Below, in pieces: positions 1 through 7,977 of a stretch of 37,353 nt of DNA; within the stretch, counting starts at the first letter, position 1; each line of letters starts with the position of its first letter. Position numbers and translations under genes: made by a program. The notes beneath the pieces are model-generated. The model saw only the letters and a program-made list of their open reading frames with translations. It ran no database searches and was not told where the DNA came from. The DNA comes from a virus: positions 1-37,353 of the IMG/VR virus record IMGVR_UViG_3300047449_000027; one strand, given 5' to 3'.

Positions 1-90
1 GATATTTTAACAATCGTTGTGAGCAAGAATGACGTGACCCATTCAGTAATTAACGTACCTTTGGACAAACCCCAAGACAATGAAGTATGA
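1..90 (+). CDS. 3' part of a 46-aa hypothetical protein split by the contig joint
   Basis: Base 1 starts in frame with codon 18 of the small gene whose 5' end is at 37150 near the right edge. The complete 46-aa protein can be read at 37150-37290, because the first 153 bases are repeated there. The stop codon overlaps the start of the next gene (ATG at 80), a tight overlap like those elsewhere in this operon. I do not recognise the product. It is short and hydrophilic, with no membrane segment. Confidence 0.6.
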   Translation, partial: DILTIVVSKNDVTHSVINVPLDKPQDNEV

Positions 91-370
91 AATAACAGAA
101 GCCCAGGAGCAGTCAATCAGCATCATTAAGGATGACCATGCTCTTGCTACTCCAATTGGTTTTAACGAGGTAGTGATTGACCACGGCATGAAGTGCCAGC
201 TTAACTCTCAAGGCAACCTAGAAGCAACCCCTGTTGACCACACCTTCCACTTCGAGATTCAAGAAGACGAAAGCATATTGGTAACTGTTGAAGAGGTGTT
301 TGACAAAGGATACAATATGTTTACAACCACGCATCAAATAGAAACAGACGGCACAATACATGACCTATGA
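80..370 (+). CDS. hypothetical acidic protein, 96 aa
   Basis: Unrecognised. The protein is acidic and hydrophilic, without a signal peptide or membrane segment. The start is supported by the leader AAACCCCAAGACAATG, which occurs identically before the gene at 34228. It overlaps the preceding small gene by 11 bp and the next (ATG at 367) by 4 bp, so it is probably translationally coupled. The second copy of its 5' end (37280-37353) differs at two bases: one is silent in codon 16 (ATT/ATC), and the other changes Thr24 to Asn. It belongs to the long rightward early operon. Confidence 0.75.
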   Translation: MKYEITEAQEQSISIIKDDHALATPIGFNEVVIDHGMKCQLNSQGNLEATPVDHTFHFEIQEDESILVTVEEVFDKGYNMFTTTHQIETDGTIHDL

Positions 371-531
371 GTAAATCAAACTACCCCCCAAAGGCGTGCA
401 GTAGCATTAGAGAATACTACGAGCACTGCTACGAGCTGTCAGAGCTTGACAAGAACTACGAAATGATGCATTTTTACCAACAGTTAATTACCAAGACAAA
501 TGAGCAAGGACAAACGGCAAGTGGGCGGTGA
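367..531 (+). CDS. hypothetical protein, 54 aa
   Basis: A short open frame fills the gap between the genes at 80 and 500. Its ATG overlaps the previous stop in an ATGA arrangement, and its stop lies 29 bp inside the following gene. The product (starts MSKSNYPPKACSSIREYY) is rich in Tyr and Glu, has two Cys, and has no recognised domain. Coding is inferred from the overlap pattern typical of this operon. No homology can be claimed. Confidence 0.6.
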   Translation: MSKSNYPPKACSSIREYYEHCYELSELDKNYEMMHFYQQLITKTNEQGQTASGR

Positions 532-844
532 CCACTACAAAACAATGGAGATCCAGCCACTGGAATACATTGTCAAGAACGACATAGGCTACCTAGAAGG
601 CAATGTCATAAAGTACGTCAGCCGATATCAGGCTAAGAACGGACTAGAAGACCTCAAGAAGGCAAAACATTATTTAAACATACTGATTGAACTTGAAGTA
701 GAAAAACTAACGAAAGATGCTATACAAAACCTTGAAGAACTTGCTAACGAAACGGACTCAGATCAAGTCACCAACTGGCTCTATTCTAATTGCACCGACT
801 GCCCCAAGGATTATGTCGACTGTTCATGTCCAGGAGACGACTGA
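500..844 (+). CDS. DUF3310-family protein (nucleotide-kinase-related phage protein)
   Basis: Residues 8-66 carry the DUF3310 signature: a VGGDHYK start, then IQPLEYI, then GNVIKYVSRY, then GLEDLKKAKHYL. This small domain is widespread in phages and is the family that includes T7 gp1.7, a nucleotide kinase. Whether this copy is catalytic is unknown. The C-terminal 45 residues are acidic and end in a cluster of four Cys (CTDCPKDYVDCSC), which may bind a metal. The start is preceded by CCAAGACAAATG, the operon's usual leader. Its position among nucleotide-metabolism and replication genes fits a role in dNTP supply. Confidence 0.8.
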   Translation: MSKDKRQVGGDHYKTMEIQPLEYIVKNDIGYLEGNVIKYVSRYQAKNGLEDLKKAKHYLNILIELEVEKLTKDAIQNLEELANETDSDQVTNWLYSNCTDCPKDYVDCSCPGDD

Positions 845-935
845 CTTCAACGACTGGTCGCAAACTCTGTACGCAGAACGCATGAAGTTACACAACCTAA
901 AGCCAAGAACTTATGACAGAGGATCAAGCGACTGA
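813..935 (+). CDS. possible small protein, 40 aa
   Basis: This frame covers the otherwise non-coding 845-912. The chosen ATG at 813 lies inside the end of the DUF3310 gene (32-bp overlap), and an AAGGA sits just upstream of it. The stop lies 23 bp inside the next gene. A longer version could start at 717 but would overlap the DUF3310 gene by 128 bp. The product is hydrophilic and unrecognised. It could instead be spacer sequence. Confidence 0.4.
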   Translation: MSTVHVQETTDFNDWSQTLYAERMKLHNLKPRTYDRGSSD

Positions 936-1191
936 ACTGAAGTTCTTAGCAGCAAGAAACAAGCTAAAAGTTAGGCTTGAAATGATGGCTGACTTCGTGA
1001 GCAAGTCAACCCCTGAGAGCATTGGCAAGCAGAAGTATGAGAATCTTAGAGAGGTTGCTTCGCTAGGTCTGTTGCTGATCCTAGAGAACGACTGGCAATC
1101 AAGAACCATAAAGAACCTGAGAGAGGATCTTAATGCAGAAATGAGGAACAACAATGTGTTCTTAAAGAAGATGCTCGATGGCGATACCTAA
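913..1191 (+). CDS. hypothetical helical protein, 92 aa
   Basis: Unrecognised. The sequence looks largely alpha-helical with charged and Leu-rich heptads, notably around residues 60-90, so a coiled coil is plausible. The ATG follows CCAAGAACTT, the leader motif used by many rightward genes of this phage. The 3' end overlaps the next gene by 14 bp. There are no membrane segments and no cysteines. Confidence 0.7.
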   Translation: MTEDQATELKFLAARNKLKVRLEMMADFVSKSTPESIGKQKYENLREVASLGLLLILENDWQSRTIKNLREDLNAEMRNNNVFLKKMLDGDT

Positions 1192-1363
1192 GCACTGGCC
1201 TAACCCTCCCCGTTGGAACAAAGACTATCCGTGTCCTGCTTCAGTTACGCTTTACCTGTCTGCCCTCGCTTGTAGGCGATACAACAAGTCGTTTGTCATG
1301 CCGGAAGAACCTGACTGGAAAAAAATATGGAACGACTATAGGATTTTAAACAAAAACGATTAA
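1178..1363 (+). CDS. hypothetical Trp/Pro-rich protein, 61 aa
   Basis: Unrecognised small basic protein with many Trp and Pro residues (begins MAIPKHWPNPPRWNKDY). It has two Cys and no membrane segment. It overlaps the previous gene by 14 bp and is followed after 9 bp by the gene at 1373. It may be a small DNA-metabolism accessory factor given its neighbours, but nothing in the sequence shows that. Confidence 0.65.
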   Translation: MAIPKHWPNPPRWNKDYPCPASVTLYLSALACRRYNKSFVMPEEPDWKKIWNDYRILNKND

Positions 1364-1372
1364 ATTTGCAAA

Positions 1373-1780
1373 ATGAAAGACGATGAAATAAAAAGATTCA
1401 AGGCATTAGCCGAGAAGTACGACCTTCAGGCAACCGACTTCTGGAAGTCACCCCAAGGGTTTGTAATAATCTCCAGGCGAGGTATTGAGAAGATACAGAA
1501 TGGCCTGAACGCTGTTGTTTACTTTGACACAGTGCCTGAGTTTAGCAGCCCCCAAGACAACAAGTTTGTAGTCAAGGCGATAGGCCATATAGAGCAAGAA
1601 GACAAGTCGCTAACGAAGATGACCCAAACCTTTGGAGAGTCATCACCCAAGAACACAAGAGGAGGTGCTCAAGCTTACCCAATCGCTATGGCGGAAAAAA
1701 GAGCACTCTCAAGATGTATCCTTAAAATGTCTGACCTCTACACTTTAAATGTGTTTGGAGAAGACGAGATCAATGAGTGA
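1373..1780 (+). CDS. putative recombination-associated protein, 135 aa
   Basis: The C-terminal third (about residues 97-132) has a pattern seen in phage proteins encoded beside single-strand-annealing and SSB genes: an Ala-Tyr-Pro element, then MAEKRALSRCILK, then an aromatic stretch and GEDE. A similar AxKRA helix occurs in Rad52-like annealases. The N-terminus begins with a helix and a YDL..TDFW element. It sits two genes upstream of the SSB-like gene, which fits handling of single-stranded DNA. The family assignment is inference; I would treat the function as unknown until a profile search is run. Confidence 0.7.
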   Translation: MKDDEIKRFKALAEKYDLQATDFWKSPQGFVIISRRGIEKIQNGLNAVVYFDTVPEFSSPQDNKFVVKAIGHIEQEDKSLTKMTQTFGESSPKNTRGGAQAYPIAMAEKRALSRCILKMSDLYTLNVFGEDEINE

Positions 1781-2072
1781 TGAATATGATTGGGTAGAAG
1801 ATCTACTCAACACACCGATAGAAGGTGTGCCGAACGTAACCTGGAGCACCCAAACGTGGCTGCTCGCATTATTAAGAACCTCAACAATAGACCAAGATGA
1901 AGAAAGAGTAATAGAAGACGATATTATTGAAGGCAAATTCACTCCTGAGTCGCTAGAAGAACTGATCATTCGACTCAAGATGAACCAACAACACTTCACT
2001 AATGTACCGAACCCCTCACAAAAGCAGATCAGATTATTTATCGAAAATTTATCAAAGAATGACAATCCCTAA
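1773..2072 (+). CDS. hypothetical acidic protein, 99 aa
   Basis: Unrecognised acidic protein. The ATG at 1773 (MSDEYDWVEDLL) overlaps the end of the preceding gene by 8 bp and is preferred over an upstream ATG at 1749, which would overlap more. The C-terminal part holds a QKQIRLFIENLSK helix. It lies between a possible recombination protein and the SSB-like gene, so a replication or recombination accessory role is possible but not shown. Confidence 0.7.
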   Translation: MSDEYDWVEDLLNTPIEGVPNVTWSTQTWLLALLRTSTIDQDEERVIEDDIIEGKFTPESLEELIIRLKMNQQHFTNVPNPSQKQIRLFIENLSKNDNP

Positions 2073-2391
2073 AAGCGTGTCGCTATCGATCGACCTAAAC
2101 AAAATCGATGACAAGTACATAACTCCTGGCAAAAACGGAGCAAGGTATCTAGACCTCAAGTTGGTCAACACCCCTGATAATGAGTACGGCAATGACTACT
2201 TCGTGAGTCAAGGCTTACCAAAGGCTGTTCGTGACGAGGTCAAAGCCAGTGGAGGTGAGTATCCAAGAACGCCAATCGTAGGAAACGCTAAGGCATGGCA
2301 GTGCATGGAAGGCAAGTCCAATGAAGGCAGTCAGGGTGCAAGCACCTCTGAGCCGAAAGCCGAGAGCCAATCAAACGACATGCCGTTCTGA
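2059..2391 (+). CDS. ssb: single-stranded DNA-binding protein-like, 110 aa
   Basis: From residue 5 the protein reads as a beta-rich domain (SVSLSIDLNKIDDKYI, then YLDLKLVNTPD, then YGNDYFVSQGLPK), consistent with an OB fold. A low-complexity Ser/Gln/Glu linker follows, and then an acidic tip ending in Asp-Met-Pro-Phe. An acidic tail ending in Pro-Phe is the hallmark of bacterial-type SSB and recruits partner proteins. The start at 2059 (MTIPKSV) gives a 14-bp overlap with the upstream gene; an ATG at 2002 would add 19 residues outside the domain. It is directly upstream of the helicase operon, as expected for a replication SSB. Confidence 0.75.
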   Translation: MTIPKSVSLSIDLNKIDDKYITPGKNGARYLDLKLVNTPDNEYGNDYFVSQGLPKAVRDEVKASGGEYPRTPIVGNAKAWQCMEGKSNEGSQGASTSEPKAESQSNDMPF

Positions 2392-2759
2392 TGCCGAAGC
2401 CAGAAGCTAACCTAAACGCAAGAGCTTACGCCTACTTGTTGCTAAAGGACTTCCTTGAGGTCCTTGGCAACAGGGCGGAGTCTTGTCTCGATTTAGAGAC
2501 AGATAAAGCTGACCTGCTGTGGAGTATCCTGGAAGACACGGTGTCTGACTTTGGAAACGACATCTGCGGAACCGAGTTGACCTTCTCAGAAGATGGATCA
2601 ATGGACGTGCAGTCTGATGTCCTTTCCTTTTTAGAAGCAAAAGAAGAAGTGGTTCCTGAAGAGACGTTGAACCTCACCCTGTCTGTGATTTTTGAACGCC
2701 TATCTTTACTAGAGGGCAAAATAGAATCCATGAATGGAAAAAGTAATATCAAATATTGA
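2391..2759 (+). CDS. hypothetical acidic protein, 122 aa
   Basis: The ATG overlaps the SSB stop in a TGATG junction, indicating coupled translation. The product is acidic and mostly helical, with a Leu-rich C-terminal segment (LNLTLSVIFERLSLLEGKIE) that could form a coiled coil. No family is recognised. Its position between SSB and helicase suggests a replisome accessory protein such as a loader, but that rests on position only. Confidence 0.7.
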   Translation: MPKPEANLNARAYAYLLLKDFLEVLGNRAESCLDLETDKADLLWSILEDTVSDFGNDICGTELTFSEDGSMDVQSDVLSFLEAKEEVVPEETLNLTLSVIFERLSLLEGKIESMNGKSNIKY

Positions 2760-4155
2760 AGCGATGACCGACGACACGAGGTTTCATTTAGTTGGAGAGG
2801 ACAAGAAGATTCCTCAGAAAGCTATGCCTTCGTCGTTGGCAGCCGTCATAAACTGGGCAGCAAACGAGGCAAGAACGCCCGTGCTCATGCTAGGACAGGT
2901 TGTGCATCTATTCAATGGGAGATATTATGAGGCTGGAAAGATGTACGACATAATGGAAGCGGCCCTGAACAGGCTAAACCTTCCAATATCGTTTGCTATT
3001 GACCCGGATGTTTTAAGAGCCACGGAGAAGTCTCTGAGCGCCTGTATCGATCGGTACGGAGTGGACCTAGACATGAACCCAAGAGGCTTGAACTTCCGAG
3101 ACGGGCGATTAATGATATCGCAAACGTCTCTTGAGTTTTTGGAGGGGCATGACCACAGGTCGGTATTTACATACTGCCTCCCCTTCAATTACCATGGAGA
3201 CCGAGAGCGATCTATTGTTTGGAGTAAGTTCATAGAGCAAATCATCCCTAACGAGGAGATGAGGAGGTATGTGCTTTCTTCTTTCATTAACGCCATAGCA
3301 GGAGACCCTATGCACGCACAAAGGATGTTGCTGCTTATGGGTGTCGGAGCAAGCGGTAAATCTACACTTATTGACGCAGTGGTTGCGGCAATAGGGAAAC
3401 AGAATGCGTGCCGGGTAGATGATTTAAGGAACCTAACCAAGGACGAGAGCCGATACAGGATCGACCTGGCTAACCACATCCTTTGCATCTGCGGTGACGC
3501 ATCAGGAAACCTTGGCAACAAGGACGTGTTGAAACAGATCGTTTCTAAGGAGGAAATAAGCGGGCGTCGATTGTACAAAGAGGTTGAATACTTTGTGCCG
3601 AGGGCCTCGCTGATCGTTGCTTCTAACGAGATTGGTTTTACACACGCCCTTGGAGACTCAGGGATAAGCCGACGGATTGACATCATTCAGTTTAACAACC
3701 CCGTGGAGGAGAGGAACAGAGACCCTTTTATTGGGTTGAAGTTGGCCTCGCCCAACGAACAGCGAGAGATGGTGTTAGACATGGTGGCTTGTCTGATTGA
3801 AATGCAAAACAACCATGGTCGCATGGTCAGACCAGACGCTTTGGCTCAGGCCCTGGACGATCTTCGTTACGATGGAGACACCTTCCTTTCCTTCTTGGGG
3901 AGTGCAGGTGTTGAGATCATAAAGAAGAACCAGGAGGACGAGCATTCAAAATGGATTCATCAGTCAAACCTATTCGGTGCATACAACTACTTCTGTGGGC
4001 TGAATGGAAACAAATTGGGAACGATGCGAACCCTGAAGGGTAAGTGTAAGTCCCATGGCGTTTTCCAGGAGTCTGCTGGTAAGAGACAGCATAAGTTCCT
4101 GTTTAAGGTTTCTAACGAGAGGGATTTTAAACAAACGTTTAACCTGCTAAAATGA
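2734..4155 (+). CDS. SF3-type (D5/P4-like) phage DNA helicase, 473 aa
   Basis: Residues about 195-330 form a superfamily 3 AAA+ helicase core: Walker A GVGASGKST at 203-211, a Walker B-like strand ending at Asp255 (HILCICGDAS), sensor 1 in IVASNEI with Asn298, and an Arg pair at 313-314 (SRRIDI). The upstream 160 residues resemble the D5_N-type helical region of P4/D5 primase-helicases. I see no TOPRIM or archaeo-eukaryotic primase motif, so this may be helicase only, with priming done elsewhere. The ATG at 2734 overlaps the previous gene; a second ATG at 2764, just past the previous stop, is a reasonable alternative. It probably unwinds DNA at the phage origin. Confidence 0.9.
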   Translation: MEKVISNIEAMTDDTRFHLVGEDKKIPQKAMPSSLAAVINWAANEARTPVLMLGQVVHLFNGRYYEAGKMYDIMEAALNRLNLPISFAIDPDVLRATEKSLSACIDRYGVDLDMNPRGLNFRDGRLMISQTSLEFLEGHDHRSVFTYCLPFNYHGDRERSIVWSKFIEQIIPNEEMRRYVLSSFINAIAGDPMHAQRMLLLMGVGASGKSTLIDAVVAAIGKQNACRVDDLRNLTKDESRYRIDLANHILCICGDASGNLGNKDVLKQIVSKEEISGRRLYKEVEYFVPRASLIVASNEIGFTHALGDSGISRRIDIIQFNNPVEERNRDPFIGLKLASPNEQREMVLDMVACLIEMQNNHGRMVRPDALAQALDDLRYDGDTFLSFLGSAGVEIIKKNQEDEHSKWIHQSNLFGAYNYFCGLNGNKLGTMRTLKGKCKSHGVFQESAGKRQHKFLFKVSNERDFKQTFNLLK

Positions 4156-4715
4156 ACATACTACAACAATTAAATAACACTAAGTTTTTAGACAATAATG
4201 AAATAGATTGGCTGACATCGGACATACTAGGAGAGTTCGATTGTTCGTCGGCTAGGCACTGTGGAGATCGCAGGTTGATTGCCTGGTTTTTGCGTAACGT
4301 AGCGTACTTGCCATACAAGAAAATATCAGATGCTCTGGGTTACTTTCGCGCTCCCCAAGCATATTTGGCGGACATGAAGTTTGCTAACTCTGCGGGGATG
4401 ACGTTCTCGATATCGGGTGTTGACAAACACAAGGTAGACATGATGAGGAGCATTGCCGACAGTTACTACGACTGTGGCAAAAACCTTTATCTCGATCGAG
4501 TTTCGAACGAGTACCTAGAGGAGGCTCTTCTTTACGGCGCTTGCAAGGCTTGTGAAATCTATGACAGAAAATCTAATTACAATGCTGGGTTTGATTTGAA
4601 AAAATCACCTACAGACTCACAGCTTTTTAACCTAAAGGATTTAATACACATGTATGAAAACAACGAAAGCATAAATGATTTCCTTGACATATTTGAAATA
4701 ACAAAGAATGAGTAA
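4152..4715 (+). CDS. protein with DnaA domain IV-like helix-turn-helix, 187 aa
   Basis: Residues about 35-75 resemble the DnaA C-terminal DNA-binding domain: an Arg-rich first helix (CGDRRLIAWFLRNVAYLPYK), KKISDALGY as the next helix, then a recognition-helix-like segment. The rest is unrecognised helical sequence. No AAA+ ATPase domain is present, so it would be a DNA-binding protein and not an initiator ATPase. It starts 4 bp inside the helicase gene and ends 8 bp inside the phosphoesterase gene, so it is coupled to both. A helicase loader or origin-binding role is an attractive inference. Confidence 0.7.
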   Translation: MNILQQLNNTKFLDNNEIDWLTSDILGEFDCSSARHCGDRRLIAWFLRNVAYLPYKKISDALGYFRAPQAYLADMKFANSAGMTFSISGVDKHKVDMMRSIADSYYDCGKNLYLDRVSNEYLEEALLYGACKACEIYDRKSNYNAGFDLKKSPTDSQLFNLKDLIHMYENNESINDFLDIFEITKNE

Positions 4716-5835
4716 ATATTCTGAACACTTGAACAGAATCCTTGAGCTGAGGAAAATGGGCCTTTCCAACACAGAGATTGCCATTAAGCTAAAGGACGAG
4801 GCTGAGTTGAGCCAATCGGAGGAGACCATACGCAAGCAGATAAGCCGTATGATTCCTAAAGATGAGGCTCACGAGAACATGGTTGGGTTTGCTGAGGCAA
4901 ATGGAGTGCCTGCTGACAAGGTTAGTTCCTACTGGTTTAAAGGGGATCACTTCTCTTTGCATGTAAAGAACAATAAAACCGTGGACTGGACTGAGATCCG
5001 TGACTCGCTTATTGACGACATGAAATCCTACGCCCCGAAGTACGGAGGGTTTGACTACAAACAATACTCAGACGGGCATTGTCTTGTGATCGATCCAGCC
5101 GACATTCATATCGGAAAGCTTTCTATGGCTTTCGAAACAGGGGAGGACTATGACTCTAACATGGCAGTCGCTAGAGTGTTGCGTGGCGTTGAGGGGATCG
5201 TCGATAAATCTCATGGGTTTGACATTGATCAGATCGTTTTTATTGGAGGCAACGACATCCTGCACATAGACTCTCCGCGAAGGACCACCACCTCTGGCAC
5301 CCCACAGGATACAGATGGTATGTGGTTTAGCAACTTCATGATGGCGAAGCAGCTTTACATAGATGTAATCGAGGCGCTGTTATCAATTGCCCCGGTTCAC
5401 TTTGTTTACAACCCTTCCAACCACGACTACGTCCATGGGTTCTTCCTGTGTGACATCATTGCAACATGGTTCTCAGAGGAGCCGAACATGACGTTCGACA
5501 CCAACCTGAATCATCGCAAATACTACAAGTACGGCAACAACCTCATCGGAAGCACACACGGCGATGGGGCGAAGCTAAACGACCTTCCCTTATTAATGGC
5601 TACAGAGGCACCTTTATACTGGTCTCAAACTGAACACAGGTACGTGTACACACACCACGTCCATCACAAAACCAGTAAAGATTATCCTGGAGTCACTATA
5701 GAGTCGTTAAGGTCGCCATCAGGGGCGGACAGTTGGCACCACAGAAACGGGTACCAACACGCACCGAAGGCGGTCGAGGGTTTTGTCCACCACCCTAAGC
5801 ACGGTCAGGTTGCTAGGATAACACATCTCTTTTGA
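4708..5835 (+). CDS. calcineurin-like metallophosphoesterase with N-terminal HTH, 375 aa
   Basis: Residues 1-50 look like a helix-turn-helix (LRKMGLSNTEIAIKLK). From about residue 125 the metallophosphoesterase motifs appear in order: D132-x-H134 (DIHIGK), GGND with Asp183, an SNHD block with N238-H239-D240, H284 (STHGDG), and a His-rich THHVHH at 315-320. These give the two-metal site of the calcineurin-like family, which includes SbcD/Mre11 nucleases and many phosphodiesterases. The substrate cannot be told from the sequence. Linkage to SSB, helicase and nucleotide reductase suggests a nuclease or a nucleotide-degrading enzyme. Confidence 0.85.
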   Translation: MSKYSEHLNRILELRKMGLSNTEIAIKLKDEAELSQSEETIRKQISRMIPKDEAHENMVGFAEANGVPADKVSSYWFKGDHFSLHVKNNKTVDWTEIRDSLIDDMKSYAPKYGGFDYKQYSDGHCLVIDPADIHIGKLSMAFETGEDYDSNMAVARVLRGVEGIVDKSHGFDIDQIVFIGGNDILHIDSPRRTTTSGTPQDTDGMWFSNFMMAKQLYIDVIEALLSIAPVHFVYNPSNHDYVHGFFLCDIIATWFSEEPNMTFDTNLNHRKYYKYGNNLIGSTHGDGAKLNDLPLLMATEAPLYWSQTEHRYVYTHHVHHKTSKDYPGVTIESLRSPSGADSWHHRNGYQHAPKAVEGFVHHPKHGQVARITHLF

Positions 5836-6095
5836 TGCAGGTTATTTTATTGCTGGCCGACGTAGGTCTGTTTGTTTTGGGATACATGATTTTAAATAAA
5901 CAAAAAGAAATCATGATCCTTGCCAACAGACGTGAGAGGACACGATCCAGGGTGCCTAGAAAGAAGCGTGACAAACGTTACGTGATCGTAAAAAAGACTC
6001 ATAAGCGAGAGGTGGTTAGAGTTGTGCCGACCGCCACAGAGTTTATGAGAAGTCAATACCAAAGAGTAGCAAAACAATACAATGAAAAAAAATGA
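5835..6095 (+). CDS. small membrane-anchored basic protein, 86 aa
   Basis: The ATG at 5835 overlaps the previous stop (TGATG). Residues 3-21 (ILLLADVGLFVLGYMIL) form one transmembrane segment, and the remainder is strongly basic with many Arg and Lys, so the tail is expected in the cytoplasm. The basic tail could contact nucleic acid or the membrane surface. No family is recognised. Tethering DNA metabolism to the membrane is one possible role, from position and charge only. It overlaps the ribonucleotide reductase gene by 14 bp. Confidence 0.7.
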   Translation: MQVILLLADVGLFVLGYMILNKQKEIMILANRRERTRSRVPRKKRDKRYVIVKKTHKREVVRVVPTATEFMRSQYQRVAKQYNEKK

Positions 6096-7977
6096 AACAC
6101 CATGGGGAGAAGTAGGTTACCCCGTCTTTAAAAGAACCTATGCCCGTCCATTGGAAGGTGATTCTGGACCGACCGAGGAATGGGAAGACACAGTTGACCG
6201 CGTGGTCAAAGCTTGTGACGAACAGCTTAACGTTGGCTTCACTCAGTTTGAGGAGGGAGAGCTTAAGCGTATCATGATGGAGCTTAAAGGCACCGTCGCT
6301 GGTCGATTCCTTTGGCAGCTAGGCACAAAGACCGTCGATCGACTGGGGCTTCCGTCCTTGCAGAACTGCGCCTTTGTCGTGGTCGATGATCCTGTCCGTC
6401 CATTCACCTGGGCATTCGAGATGCTTATGCTTGGGTCGGGAGTGGGCTTTAACATCCAACGAGAGAATGTGTATCAACTACCTAAAGTAAAGAACCGGGT
6501 ATCTGTCGAGCGCATAGACGCTAACGACGCAGACTTTATCGTGCCTGACAGCAGAGAAGGTTGGGTTGAGCTGCTTCGTCGTGTGCTTGAGGCTTCGTTT
6601 GTCACAGGAGAGGACTTCACCTATGCTACTCACCTCATCCGATCTAAAGGGTCTGCCATCAAAGGCTTTGGAGGCACCGCTTCTGGACCAGAGGATTTGG
6701 TTTGGGGAATGGGTGAGATCAACGCGATCCTGAATAATCGCTCAGGGCGCCGATTACGGCCTGTCGACTGTTTGGATGTGATGAACATCATCGGCAAGAT
6801 TGTAGTGGCAGGAAACGTACGCAGAAGCGCCCAGATTGCACTTGGTGACTGCGACGACATCGAATACCTACAAGCAAAGCGATGGGACCTTGGAGGCATA
6901 CCTAACTGGAGAGCAATGTCCAACAACTCCGTGATCTGTTCAGACATGGAGCTGTTGCCAGAGGAGTTTTGGGAAGGCTACAGAGGAAACGGCGAGCCTT
7001 ATGGATTAATCAACCTTGACGCCTCACGCAAGATGGGACGTACGTTTGAGGTAGAGTATCCTGATCCAGACGTGCAGGGATTCAATCCTTGTGCGGAGCA
7101 GTCCCTTGCTAACTTTGAGACATGTTGTTTGGCTGAGATCTATTTGCCTAACATCGAGCACTACGAGGAGCTCAAAAAGGTTGCTCGTTATCTTTACAGG
7201 ATTAACAAGCACAGCCTGTCGATCAAGTGTGCCATTAAAGAAACAGAGGACATCGTCCACAAAAACATGCGAATGGGAATCGGAGTGACTGGGTACCTCC
7301 AGGCCACCGAGGAACAGCGCGGTTGGTTGGACGAGTGCTACAACTACCTACGATCATATGACAAAGAATATTCTAGACTGGCGGGATTCCCAGCATCTAT
7401 TAAGCTTACAACAGTCAAGCCTTCTGGAACGCTTAGTTTACTTGCTGGCGTTACACCAGGAGCTCACCCAGGATACAGTCAACACTACATTAGACGAGTC
7501 CGAATGGCGGTTGATAGCGATCTGGCACTTACCGCCAGGCAGCACGGGTACCCTGTGGAGTTCGTGTTGAACTTTGACGGCACGGAAGACAAGTCTACCG
7601 TGGTTGTTAGCTTTCCATGTAAGTTCCCAGAGCACACTAAGTTTGCAGAGGACATGACAGCGATCGATCAGCTAGAGGTTATTAAACGACTCCAGGCCGA
7701 GTGGTCAGATAACGCGGTGTCAGTGACAATCTACTATCGCCTTGAGGAGCTAGACCAGATAAAGGAGTGGCTTTCGAAGAACTACAAAAACGTGAAGTCT
7801 GTTTCCTTCCTATTGCACAGCGACCATGGGTTTAAGCAAGCTCCGCTGGAGGAAATCGACGAAAAGACCTACCTGGAAATGTCAAGCACAGTGACTCCTA
7901 TTAAGAGCATTGAGGAGCTTACTATCGATGAGGTAGAGATTGATGATTGTGAAACCGGAGCATGCCCAGTACGATGA
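6082..7977 (+). CDS. nrdJ: adenosylcobalamin-dependent (class II) ribonucleotide reductase, 631 aa
   Basis: This is a monomeric B12-dependent ribonucleoside-triphosphate reductase of the Lactobacillus leichmannii type, making dNTPs. The catalytic motif NPCAE places the thiyl Cys at 337 and the Glu at 339. The redox pair is Cys96 (LQNCAF) with Cys348, exactly eleven residues after Cys337 as in the known enzyme. A shuttle pair ends the protein (Cys623 and Cys628 in CETGACPVR). The conserved GNVRRSAQIALGD and KPSGTLSLLAGVTPG segments are present. At 631 aa it is shorter than the roughly 739-aa L. leichmannii enzyme. It needs cobalamin from the host, so the phage can replicate without the host's class I enzyme. 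No reductant gene was seen nearby. Confidence 0.95.
   Translation: MKKNETPWGEVGYPVFKRTYARPLEGDSGPTEEWEDTVDRVVKACDEQLNVGFTQFEEGELKRIMMELKGTVAGRFLWQLGTKTVDRLGLPSLQNCAFVVVDDPVRPFTWAFEMLMLGSGVGFNIQRENVYQLPKVKNRVSVERIDANDADFIVPDSREGWVELLRRVLEASFVTGEDFTYATHLIRSKGSAIKGFGGTASGPEDLVWGMGEINAILNNRSGRRLRPVDCLDVMNIIGKIVVAGNVRRSAQIALGDCDDIEYLQAKRWDLGGIPNWRAMSNNSVICSDMELLPEEFWEGYRGNGEPYGLINLDASRKMGRTFEVEYPDPDVQGFNPCAEQSLANFETCCLAEIYLPNIEHYEELKKVARYLYRINKHSLSIKCAIKETEDIVHKNMRMGIGVTGYLQATEEQRGWLDECYNYLRSYDKEYSRLAGFPASIKLTTVKPSGTLSLLAGVTPGAHPGYSQHYIRRVRMAVDSDLALTARQHGYPVEFVLNFDGTEDKSTVVVSFPCKFPEHTKFAEDMTAIDQLEVIKRLQAEWSDNAVSVTIYYRLEELDQIKEWLSKNYKNVKSVSFLLHSDHGFKQAPLEEIDEKTYLEMSSTVTPIKSIEELTIDEVEIDDCETGACPVR

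Noticed and set aside
1-153. Terminal repeat as a true phage direct terminal repeat
   Set aside because: The copies are not identical, the repeat is short, and a small gene reads straight across the joint. Overlap of a circular assembly explains it better.
7024-7635. Open frames on both strands inside the reductase gene
   Set aside because: They are shadows of the conserved nrdJ reading frame, which has all its motifs.
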